Below, in pieces: positions 6,107 through 11,714 of a DNA stretch of 11,714 nucleotides (position 1 is the first letter of the stretch; each line of letters begins with the position of its first letter). The translations under genes were made by a program, and so were the position numbers. The stretch lies in NCBI GenBank assembly GCA_013041995.1, contig JABDRA010000032.1, positions 1-11,714 on the forward strand, written 5' to 3'. This stretch comes from Anderseniella sp. GTDB lineage: Bacteria > Pseudomonadota > Alphaproteobacteria > Rhizobiales > Aestuariivirgaceae. The notes under the pieces were generated by a model. That model did not search any database. It saw only the letters and a list, made by a program, of their open reading frames with translations, and was not told the DNA's origin.

Positions 6107-6472
6107 CTAATCCCGGTTCGGGTACAGGTCGTATAACTTGCCCTTGATGGTGATGCGCTCCGCCTTGACCCGCTTCTCGGCTGCATCTGCGGAGCGACCG
6201 CCGGAAACTTTGATTTCGGTGCCGGGTGCCAACAGATTTTCATCCAGGCCGGCGCGCTCATGGCGCCACGGCTGGCCTGCCTCAACGGTCCAGATTTCGC
6301 CGTCCGCGTCCACTTCCAGCACGCCATGCGGATTGCCCAGGCGAGCGCTCTTGATCAACCCTGTGAGCTCAAAATTTCCATCGGCCGTCCAGCGCCAGCC
6401 GTGATGCGCCAAGACCGGCCCTGCAAAAGCGAGGCTTGTTGTCCAGATAATGAGACTGCGGCGATTAATCAT
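6107..6472 (-). CDS. Exported small protein, DUF6152-like
   Basis: A 121-residue protein with an N-terminal signal: MINRRSLII, then a hydrophobic stretch and GPVLA, with likely cleavage after Ala22. The twin arginines (4-5) make Tat export possible, though Sec is equally plausible. The mature protein begins HHGWRW (23-28), followed by a small beta-rich domain with GNPHG at 46-50 and WTVEAG at 61-66. This agrees with what I recall of DUF6152 proteins. The His pair at the mature N terminus could bind a metal. The ATG at 6472 is preceded by GAGGAG (6479-6484) with six bases between, an excellent site; a TTG at 6502 was rejected. It is the first gene of a two-gene operon with the membrane protein and diverges from the GMC oxidoreductase. 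Confidence 0.8.
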   Translation of the reverse strand: MINRRSLIIWTTSLAFAGPVLAHHGWRWTADGNFELTGLIKSARLGNPHGVLEVDADGEIWTVEAGQPWRHERAGLDENLLAPGTEIKVSGGRSADAAEKRVKAERITIKGKLYDLYPNRD

Positions 6473-6526
6473 GATTTTCTCCTCAGACCAACAGGGGTTC
6501 AAGCGGACCCGTATGGTGGACCTATT

Positions 6527-6585
6527 ACTTTGAAAGCGATCAGGTTTATGATTGTTGGTTACAACAACCGGGAATCATCCTGATC
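6527..6585. repeat. Palindromic element with shared 17-nt head, upstream copy
   Basis: ACTTTGAAAGCGATCAG (6527-6543) recurs exactly at 8187-8203, after the GMC gene. Here it leads into nested inverted repeats: GATCAGG (6538-6544) with CCTGATC (6579-6585), then ATGATT (6548-6553) with AATCAT (6573-6578), then TTGTTG (6552-6557) with CAACAA (6562-6567). The hairpin could act as DNA (operator) or as RNA. No T-run follows. Confidence 0.65.
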
Positions 6586-6627
6586 TTGTTGCAGTCAGCA
6601 ACAGTGACGTGCCAATACAACAATCAT
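6548..6627. promoter_or_regulatory. Cluster of TTGTTG/CAACAA inverted repeats before the GMC gene (probable operators)
   Basis: Site 1 is TTGTTG-N4-CAACAA (6552-6567). Site 2 is TGTTGC-N5-GCAACA (6587-6603). In addition, ATGATTGTTG (6548-6557) is perfectly inverted as CAACAATCAT (6618-6627), which overlaps the GMC start codon. Such spaced dyads are typical of dimeric repressors (GntR, LacI or TetR types), but no regulator gene is in the window. They lie between the divergent DUF6152-like and GMC genes and could control either. Confidence 0.55.
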
Positions 6628-8182
6628 GCAAGCAGATTACATCATCATCGGGGCAGGGTCAGCGGGGTGTGCGCTGGCGTCACGTTTAAGCGAAAACCCT
6701 GCCGTTCGCGTATTGTTGCTGGAAGCAGGCGGTAACAATACCTCTGCACTGCTGCGTGCACCTGCAGGCTTTGCCGCCCTGTTGCCATGGCCGATCAGCA
6801 ATTGGGCTTTCAAGACCGAACCTCAACCGGGTCTGAAGGGACGCAAGGGGTACCAGCCTCGTGGCAAGGGTCTTGGCGGTTCATCGGCGATCAACGCGAT
6901 GGTCTACGCTCGCGGCCGAGAAAGCGACTACGATGACTGGGATGTCTCCGGTTGGCGCTGGCGTGATGTTGAACCTTCATTCGCTGCGCTTGAAAGCGGC
7001 GGACTGACCGTAAGTGATCAGACAGAGCCGTTTGCGGCGACTACCATGTTTCTTGAAGCCTGTGCGGCGTCCGGTCTGCCTCAGATGCCGGGATTTGACG
7101 AATTGGATACAGAAGCGTCCGGCCTGTATCGCACCACGATCAGGGACGGCGAAAGATGTTCATCGGCTGACGCATTCTTGCGGCCGGTAAGTGATCGCAA
7201 GAACCTGACCGTGCTGACCGGGGCAAGGGCCGGCGGTATCCTGATTTCTGAGGGCCATGCCGTTGGTGTGCGCTATTACAAGGACAGGGCGTGGCGCGAG
7301 GCGCTTGCCACCCATGAAGTGATCCTGTGTGCGGGCGTTTTTCAGACCCCGCAATTGCTGATGGTGTCCGGCATCGGCCCATCTCGAGAGCTGCAGGCGC
7401 ATAATATCCCGGTCCTGCTCGACAGGCCGGGAGTAGGGGCCAACCTTCAGGATCATGTCAACTACGTCATGACCTACAAGACCAGGGCGGGTCCGGAGAC
7501 ACTGGGTGCGTCGGCAAGCGGTGGCAAGGCGATCATGGATGCCGTGAAGCAATGGCGAAACCACCGCACAGGAAAGCTGACATCGCCGATTGCTGAAGCA
7601 GGTGCCTTTATAAAGAGCAGCGGCGATCTGGAGACACCGGACCTGCAATTGCATTTTGCACCCGGCATTGTGGACAATCATGGCCGCAAGATGCACGCAG
7701 GCCACGGCATGTCGATCCACCTGTCCCTGCTGAAGCCGAATTCGAGAGGTCGGGTGTCCCTCATTTCCAGGGACCCGCTTCAGCCACCGCAGATCAACCC
7801 GCAGTACCTGGCCCATACCGATGATGTTGACCGGTTGGTGACGGGTTTCAAAAGGGTACGGCAGTTGTTTCAACACAAGGCGTTCGCGTCCATCCGGCGC
7901 AAAGACATGCACACGGACCGCGTCGAAAGCGATGCTGAAATCATCAACTGGATCAGGAAGCGTGCAGATACACTCTACCACCCGGTCGGGACTTGCCGCA
8001 TGGGCGGCGCGGAAGAAGCGATGAGCGTCGTCGGACCCGATCTCAAGGTGAACGGTGTTGACGGATTGCGTGTCGCGGACGCATCCATCATGCCCCGGAT
8101 CATTTCGGCTAACACAAATGCAGCCGCCATGATGATCGGCTGGCGCGCCGGCGGTCTGATAGCCAAACAATCTGCATTCTAG
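6626..8182 (+). CDS. GMC-family FAD-dependent oxidoreductase (choline/alcohol dehydrogenase-like)
   Basis: The product is a 518-residue flavoenzyme of the glucose-methanol-choline family, which oxidises alcohol groups using FAD. The dinucleotide-binding motif GAGSAG is at 9-14 with the acidic strand end LLLEAGG at 30-36. GMC signature 1 is PRGKGLGGSSAINAM (78-92), and signature 2 falls in GVFQTPQLLMVSGIGP (237-252). Other FAD contacts include GVGANLQDH (269-277). The active-site pair is His452 in YHPVGTCRMG and Asn497 in SANTNAAAMM. There is no signal peptide, so it is probably cytoplasmic or associated with the inner membrane. No clear ribosome binding site precedes the ATG at 6626. The substrate cannot be read from the sequence; choline dehydrogenase (BetA) is possible, but no betaine genes are nearby. 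It converges on a TRAP binding protein gene. Confidence 0.92.
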   Translation: MQADYIIIGAGSAGCALASRLSENPAVRVLLLEAGGNNTSALLRAPAGFAALLPWPISNWAFKTEPQPGLKGRKGYQPRGKGLGGSSAINAMVYARGRESDYDDWDVSGWRWRDVEPSFAALESGGLTVSDQTEPFAATTMFLEACAASGLPQMPGFDELDTEASGLYRTTIRDGERCSSADAFLRPVSDRKNLTVLTGARAGGILISEGHAVGVRYYKDRAWREALATHEVILCAGVFQTPQLLMVSGIGPSRELQAHNIPVLLDRPGVGANLQDHVNYVMTYKTRAGPETLGASASGGKAIMDAVKQWRNHRTGKLTSPIAEAGAFIKSSGDLETPDLQLHFAPGIVDNHGRKMHAGHGMSIHLSLLKPNSRGRVSLISRDPLQPPQINPQYLAHTDDVDRLVTGFKRVRQLFQHKAFASIRRKDMHTDRVESDAEIINWIRKRADTLYHPVGTCRMGGAEEAMSVVGPDLKVNGVDGLRVADASIMPRIISANTNAAAMMIGWRAGGLIAKQSAF

Positions 8183-8186
8183 AGCA

Positions 8187-8242
8187 ACTTTGAAAGCGAT
8201 CAGTATGGTTTTTAATTGATTCAATCAAAAACCATACTGATC
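8187..8242. repeat. Palindromic element with shared 17-nt head, downstream copy
   Basis: The 17-nt head (8187-8203) is identical to that at 6527. It runs into a 16-bp perfect inverted repeat, GATCAGTATGGTTTTT (8198-8213) with AAAAACCATACTGATC (8227-8242). The 13-base centre itself contains a TTGATT-C-AATCAA dyad. The element starts five bases after the GMC stop. The stem could stop or stabilise the GMC transcript, but the T stretch lies inside the stem, unlike a standard terminator. Confidence 0.7.
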
Positions 8243-8254
8243 TGGCGTATAGGC

Positions 8255-8276
8255 GCGGGAAGCCGAAACTTCCCGC
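8255..8276. other. Hairpin in the convergent GMC / TRAP intergenic gap
   Basis: GCGGGAAG (8255-8262) and CTTCCCGC (8269-8276) form a perfect 8-bp stem with a six-base loop, 20 bases beyond the end of the TRAP gene on the minus strand. No T-run follows on either strand. It may be a 3' end stabiliser or a weak, possibly bidirectional, terminator for dctP. Confidence 0.5.
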
Positions 8277-8295
8277 ACTACTTAATTGCGAGGGC

Positions 8296-9387
8296 TTATA
8301 TGCCGAGCACGCGGTTGCGCTGATTTGAGAATTCGATCTCTGCAACTTTTCGGAAGCCACCAAGTTCACGCAACTTGGCCTGGAAGTCGTCGTTGATTTT
8401 TGCGGCCAACTCGGAATGGTTGCGGGTTTCCTCGAACACTTCCTTGGCTGCGGTGCCGAATGTATCCCAGACATCTTCGTTGAATGAGCGCAGGTTCACA
8501 CCGTGATCATTGATCAGCTTGGCGAGATACTCACCGTTATTGGCCGAGGCTTCTTCGTGCTGAGCAGCATGTTCTTCGTTGCAGGCAGCCGTGATAATGG
8601 CCTTCTCGGTTGCCGACAGATCCTCCCAGAATTTCTGGTTCATGCCGAAGGCCAGACCGCCGCCGGGTTCATGCATGCCGGCGGTGTAGTAGAACTTGGC
8701 TGCTTCATAGAACTTCATGAAGTAGTCATTGTAGGGCCCAACCCACTCGGTTGCCTCAATGGCACCTGATACCAGGTTTTCATAAATCTGGCCGCCGGGA
8801 AGCGATACGGTGGAGACCCCCAACTTGGCCATTACCGTACCACCAAGGCCCGGAATACGCATTTTCAGGCCCTTGAGGTCGTCCCCTGAATTGATTTCCT
8901 TGTTGAACCAACCGCCCATCTGGGTGCCGGTGCCTCCGCATGGCAGCGCCTTCAGACCGAACGATCCGGACAATTCGTCCCACAAGGCCTGGCCACCCTT
9001 GAACTTGATCCAGGCATTCCATTCCGGTGACGTCATGCCGAACGGGACCGATGTGAAGTAGGCAAATGCCGGGTGCTTGCCGACCCAGTAATAGTCAGCC
9101 GCTATATAGGCTTGCGAGTTTCCGGATGCCACGTCGTCGAATACGTCGAACGCACCCACACGTTCGCCTGCGGCGAAATATGTAGTGGTGATGGCACCTT
9201 CGGTCAATTCGGTAATGCGGGCCGCGAGACGCTGGGCACTGATGCCAAGACCCGGAAAATCCCGTGGCCATGTAGAAACAATCACCAGTTCTTTTTTTGC
9301 TTGTGCTATTGCCGGGGTGGCGAGTGTCGAAGCGGCTGCGGCCGTGCCTGCAAGAGCAGCTCCCGCTATGAATTTACGACGTTCCAT
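8296..9387 (-). CDS. TRAP transporter periplasmic substrate-binding protein, DctP/TakP-like
   Basis: A 363-residue solute-binding protein that would deliver an organic acid to a DctQM membrane unit. It has a twin-arginine signal, MERRKFIAGAALAG with cleavage after PAIAQ (about residue 29). The mature domain shows the DctP family Arg177 in LKGLKMRIPG, which in characterised members pairs with the substrate carboxylate. It also has IEATEWVGPYND (210-221), a segment typical of the TakP-like branch that binds 2-oxo acids. I chose the ATG at 9387 because GGAGG lies eight bases upstream (9396-9400); an extension to 9408 would pass through it. No dctQ or dctM is adjacent: upstream is divergent clpP and downstream is the convergent GMC gene. 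It is therefore an orphan subunit here. The substrate is unknown; a 2-oxo acid or other carboxylate is the best inference. Confidence 0.92.
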   Translation of the reverse strand: MERRKFIAGAALAGTAAAASTLATPAIAQAKKELVIVSTWPRDFPGLGISAQRLAARITELTEGAITTTYFAAGERVGAFDVFDDVASGNSQAYIAADYYWVGKHPAFAYFTSVPFGMTSPEWNAWIKFKGGQALWDELSGSFGLKALPCGGTGTQMGGWFNKEINSGDDLKGLKMRIPGLGGTVMAKLGVSTVSLPGGQIYENLVSGAIEATEWVGPYNDYFMKFYEAAKFYYTAGMHEPGGGLAFGMNQKFWEDLSATEKAIITAACNEEHAAQHEEASANNGEYLAKLINDHGVNLRSFNEDVWDTFGTAAKEVFEETRNHSELAAKINDDFQAKLRELGGFRKVAEIEFSNQRNRVLGI

Positions 9388-9518
9388 CCAAAAATCCTCC
9401 CTGTTCAATCTTTCTCTATTTCGGTTTCTGGGTCATGCTGGAGCAAGCCAGTAAGCCCATCGTCATCTCAACAGAAACGCGGAAGTTTGCCAATAAGGGG
9501 ATTTGTTGCGTTGGCCCC

Positions 9519-9546
9519 TTTGACTGGGGCATCAATTCGCCTATCT
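9519..9546 (+). promoter_or_regulatory. Candidate clpP promoter, possibly heat-shock (RpoH) type
   Basis: TTTGAC (9519-9524) and CCTATCT (9540-9546) resemble the alphaproteobacterial RpoH pattern (CTTGAC and CYTATNT). However, the spacer is 15 bases, shorter than usual. The start would be near 9553, giving a leader of about 86 bases. The rest of the 250-base gap between dctP and clpP shows competing GGGG/CCCC dyads around 9497-9529 and no other gene. Confidence 0.35.
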
Positions 9547-9638
9547 ATTACCCAATCATTCAAGCGTCACGATTCTTTTTTCTGTGTGACGGTTTCCACT
9601 CACCTGTTCTTACAAACATACACAAGGCCTGCTCTCCA

Positions 9639-10274
9639 ATGCGCGATCCGATTGAAACATATGCTCAGCTCGTCCCCATGGTGGTGGAGCAAACAAACCG
9701 CGGCGAACGCTCCTATGACATTTTTTCGCGGATGCTCAAGGAGCGCATCATCTTCATAACCGGCCCGGTTGAAGATCAGATGTCAACGCTGATCGTGGCA
9801 CAATTGCTGTTTCTTGAGGCTGAAAACCCCAAGAAGGAAATCGCCATGTACATCAATTCGCCAGGCGGCGTGGTTTCGTCGGGCCTGTCGGTATATGACA
9901 CAATGCAGTTCATCAAACCGGCAGTTTCAACGACGGTGATCGGCCAGGCGGCTTCCATGGGTTCACTTTTGCTGGCCGGAGGGGAGAAGGGGATGCGCTT
10001 TGCTTTGCCCAACGCCCGGGTTATGGTTCACCAACCGTCCGGCGGCTTCCAGGGCCAGGCATCGGATATCGAGCGCCATGCTCAGGACATTATCAAGATC
10101 AAGAAACGTCTGAACGAGATTTACGTGAACCATACCGGTCAGAGCTATGAAACGATAGAGAACACGCTGGATCGTGATCATTTCCTGACCGCTGCGGAAG
10201 CCAAGGACTTCGGTCTGGTCGACGAGGTTATCGAAAAGCGGCCCGACACCGGTGGAGACGACAGCAAGAAATGA
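9639..10274 (+). CDS. clpP: ATP-dependent Clp protease proteolytic subunit
   Basis: ClpP forms the two-ring, 14-subunit serine protease that degrades proteins unfolded by ClpX or ClpA. The 211-residue product has the catalytic triad at Ser106 (GQAASMGSLLL), His131 (VMVHQPSGG) and Asp180 (LDRDHFLTAAEA). These are offset nine residues from the familiar S97/H122/D171 numbering, as expected for the longer N terminus before processing. The start at 9639 (MRDPIETYAQLVPMVVEQ) matches the family. The frame is open for another 68 codons upstream (from 9435), but that stretch is unlike any ClpP N terminus and covers the promoter region. The ribosome binding site is weak (AAGG, 11 bases upstream). clpX follows after 291 bases. 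The identity is certain. Confidence 0.97.
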   Translation: MRDPIETYAQLVPMVVEQTNRGERSYDIFSRMLKERIIFITGPVEDQMSTLIVAQLLFLEAENPKKEIAMYINSPGGVVSSGLSVYDTMQFIKPAVSTTVIGQAASMGSLLLAGGEKGMRFALPNARVMVHQPSGGFQGQASDIERHAQDIIKIKKRLNEIYVNHTGQSYETIENTLDRDHFLTAAEAKDFGLVDEVIEKRPDTGGDDSKK

Positions 10275-10286
10275 TGATCGATCATC
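10273..10286. repeat. 14-bp perfect palindrome overlapping the clpP stop
   Basis: GATGATCGATCATC (10273-10286) is its own reverse complement and begins inside the clpP stop codon. With no loop it is more likely a DNA-binding dyad, or chance, than a terminator hairpin. Confidence 0.35.
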
Positions 10287-10565
10287 GGTTGGGCACGTGA
10301 ATTGCATACAACATAGATTGCATATGACGAGAATAGCATATGTGTTGCGTAGCGGTTTTCGACATGTTTTGGATGTAAGAAGATCACCAAGCGGTTCATA
10401 CTGACGCGGTTTGTTAATCATTTGTTGATTGTTCATCGTCGAGCATGGTGAAATACAAAGATTCGAAGATTGCCGGTCTCGAACTCGATTGTTCCAGACT
10501 GTTTGAGTTTCAACTTGGCCTGACGGCGTCAGGCGACGGTTCAACGGTGAACCGAAGGAGTACAG
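10275..10565 (+). promoter_or_regulatory. clpP-clpX intergenic region with structured clpX leader
   Basis: This is 291 bases without a convincing gene. The first half is AT-rich, with ATTGCATA repeated at about 10303 and 10318, and TTAATCATTTGTTGA at 10414-10428, which matches the CtrA pattern TTAA-N7-TTAA in seven of eight positions. The last part holds two hairpins. GCCTGAC-GGC-GTCAGGC is at 10518-10534 and CGGTTCA-ACGG-TGAACCG at 10537-10554, directly followed by the Shine-Dalgarno AAGGAG (10555-10560) of clpX. The separation suggests that clpX has its own promoter here in addition to any read-through from clpP. A 47-codon ORF from 10445 is probably not real. Confidence 0.5.
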
Positions 10566-11714
10566 ATGACAAAGTCCGGCGACGGTGAGTCCAAGAATAC
10601 CCTGTATTGCTCATTCTGCGGCAAAAGCCAGCATGAAGTCCGCAAGCTGATTGCGGGACCAACCGTGTTCATCTGCGATGAATGCGTTGAGTTGTGCATG
10701 GATATCATTCGCGAAGAGAACAAGACTTCGCTGGTGAAGTCTCGTGACGGTGTGCCGACACCGACTGAAATCTGCACGGTGCTGGATGATTATGTCATCG
10801 GGCAGTTCCAGGCAAAGCGTGTGTTGTCGGTCGCTGTTCACAATCATTACAAGCGTCTGGCGCATGCAGCCAAGAACAATGATGTGGAACTGGCAAAGTC
10901 AAATATCCTGCTGGTCGGTCCGACCGGGTGCGGCAAGACATTGCTGGCGCAGACGCTGGCTCGAATTATTGATGTGCCGTTCACGATGGCTGATGCAACC
11001 ACTCTGACTGAAGCCGGTTATGTGGGCGAAGACGTCGAAAACATCATCCTCAAGCTTCTGCAGTCAGCCGACTATAATGTCGACCGGGCGCAGCGCGGTA
11101 TTGTCTATATCGACGAGATCGACAAGATTTCGCGCAAGTCGGACAACCCGTCCATCACACGTGATGTGTCGGGTGAAGGCGTGCAGCAGGCTCTGCTGAA
11201 GATCATGGAAGGTACCGTTGCGTCGGTTCCGCCACAAGGTGGCCGCAAACATCCGCAGCAGGAGTTCCTGCAGGTGGATACTGCCAACATTCTGTTCATT
11301 TGTGGCGGTGCGTTTGCCGGACTCGACAAGATCATTGCTTCACGCGGTAAAGGCGCCGGTATCGGCTTTGGTGCTGAGGTAAAGGAAGAAGACGATAAGA
11401 AAACAGGAGAGCTGTTGCGTGAGCTGGAGCCGGAGGATTTGCTGAAGTTCGGCCTGATCCCCGAGTTCGTTGGCCGTTTGCCTGTTATTGCGACGCTTGA
11501 GGATCTGGACGAATCTGCCTTGGTCGAGATTCTGTCTGAGCCGAAGAACGCCCTTGTGAAACAGTATCAGCGCCTGTTTGAAATGGAAGATGTCAATCTC
11601 AACATTACCGATGATGCCCTGTCGGCCATCGCGGTAAAGGCAATCGAACGCAAGACCGGTGCTCGCGGCCTGCGGTCCATCATGGAAGGTATCCTGCTGG
11701 ACACCATGTATGAC
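10566..11714 (+). CDS. clpX: ATP-dependent Clp protease ATP-binding subunit ClpX (3' end outside window)
   Basis: ClpX is the AAA+ hexameric unfoldase that feeds tagged substrates to ClpP. The window holds the first 383 residues of an expected 420 or so, open to the edge. The N-terminal zinc-binding domain has Cys15, Cys18, Cys37 and Cys40. The AAA+ core has Walker A GPTGCGKT (118-125), pore loop GYVG (151-154), Walker B IVYIDEID (179-186) and the arginine finger region EFVGRLP (300-306). The ClpP-docking IGF tripeptide is at 266-268 and the sensor-2 motif GARGLR at 365-370. The ATG at 10566 follows AAGGAG with five bases between, a strong site. It lies downstream of clpP on the same strand, the normal arrangement; lon would be expected next. 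In alphaproteobacteria ClpXP removes cell-cycle regulators such as CtrA. The identity is certain. Confidence 0.98.
   Translation, partial: MTKSGDGESKNTLYCSFCGKSQHEVRKLIAGPTVFICDECVELCMDIIREENKTSLVKSRDGVPTPTEICTVLDDYVIGQFQAKRVLSVAVHNHYKRLAHAAKNNDVELAKSNILLVGPTGCGKTLLAQTLARIIDVPFTMADATTLTEAGYVGEDVENIILKLLQSADYNVDRAQRGIVYIDEIDKISRKSDNPSITRDVSGEGVQQALLKIMEGTVASVPPQGGRKHPQQEFLQVDTANILFICGGAFAGLDKIIASRGKGAGIGFGAEVKEEDDKKTGELLRELEPEDLLKFGLIPEFVGRLPVIATLEDLDESALVEILSEPKNALVKQYQRLFEMEDVNLNITDDALSAIAVKAIERKTGARGLRSIMEGILLDTMYD

Noticed and set aside
7160..8224. 354-codon minus-strand frame opposite the GMC gene
   Set aside because: Its start lies inside the downstream palindrome, it has no domain, and it is opposite a well-defined flavoenzyme.
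9435..9638. In-frame 68-residue N-terminal extension of ClpP
   Set aside because: Sequence unlike ClpP leaders; it covers the divergent promoter region, and the normal start MRDPIETYAQ is present at 9639.
3975..9638. tRNA-Leu as attachment site of an integrated island
   Set aside because: No integrase gene and no duplicate of the tRNA 3' end was seen before clpP; tig directly after the tRNA looks like normal core order.
9073..9759. 228-codon plus-strand frame covering the dctP 5' end and the clpP 5' end
   Set aside because: Antisense to a clear Tat signal and out of frame with clpP; no recognisable features.
10445..10588. Possible 47-residue small ORF upstream of and overlapping clpX
   Set aside because: No good ribosome binding site or recognisable sequence; it spans the leader hairpins and the clpX ribosome binding site out of frame.
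1..11714. CRISPR array, transposon, phage or anti-phage defence system
   Set aside because: No regularly spaced direct repeats, transposase, integrase or defence-type domains were found in any frame.

Overview
The window looks like chromosomal DNA of an alphaproteobacterium, most likely of the Rhizobiales/Hyphomicrobiales type. The evidence is the gene order glnA-glnB next to nnr, a tRNA-Leu directly before tig, then clpP and clpX, together with moderately GC-rich coding sequence and alphaproteobacterial-looking proteins. Most of it is core chromosome. The exceptions are a prokaryotic voltage-gated sodium channel gene beside glnB and a four-gene accessory block between tig and clpP.

Layout. 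Positions 1-157 (minus) hold the first 52 codons of glutamine synthetase glnA, preceded by glnB (251-589, minus), which encodes a PII signalling protein with the uridylylation Tyr51. A good sigma-54 (-24/-12) promoter sits at 656-673, so glnBA is probably NtrC/RpoN controlled. Running the other way are a six-transmembrane voltage-gated Na+ channel (954-1748), the bifunctional NAD(P)HX repair enzyme nnr (1769-3250), and an exported thioredoxin-like protein (3311-3829). A compound hairpin with a T-run lies immediately 5' of tRNA-Leu(UAG) (3975-4059), which is followed by trigger factor tig (4164-5648). Trigger factor carries an unusual His/Asp-rich and Lys/Ala-rich tail.

The accessory block (5670-9387) consists of a minus-strand pair (a DUF6152-like exported protein and a DUF6644-like four-helix membrane protein), a plus-strand GMC-family FAD oxidoreductase (6626-8182), and a minus-strand TRAP-transporter binding protein of TakP/DctP type (8296-9387). 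The binding protein has no DctQ/DctM partner in view. The GMC gene is bracketed by two palindromes that share the same 17-nt 5' sequence, and its upstream region is packed with TTGTTG/CAACAA inverted repeats that look like operators.

The window closes with clpP (9639-10274) and the first 383 codons of clpX (10566-11714, open at the window edge). The clpX leader ends in two back-to-back 7-bp hairpins directly against the Shine-Dalgarno sequence. Functionally, glnBA is nitrogen control and assimilation, nnr is metabolite repair, and tig/clpP/clpX is the protein folding and degradation cluster. The accessory block probably serves uptake and oxidation of an organic substrate, but the substrate cannot be read from the sequence. 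I see no CRISPR, phage, transposase or other dedicated defence system.
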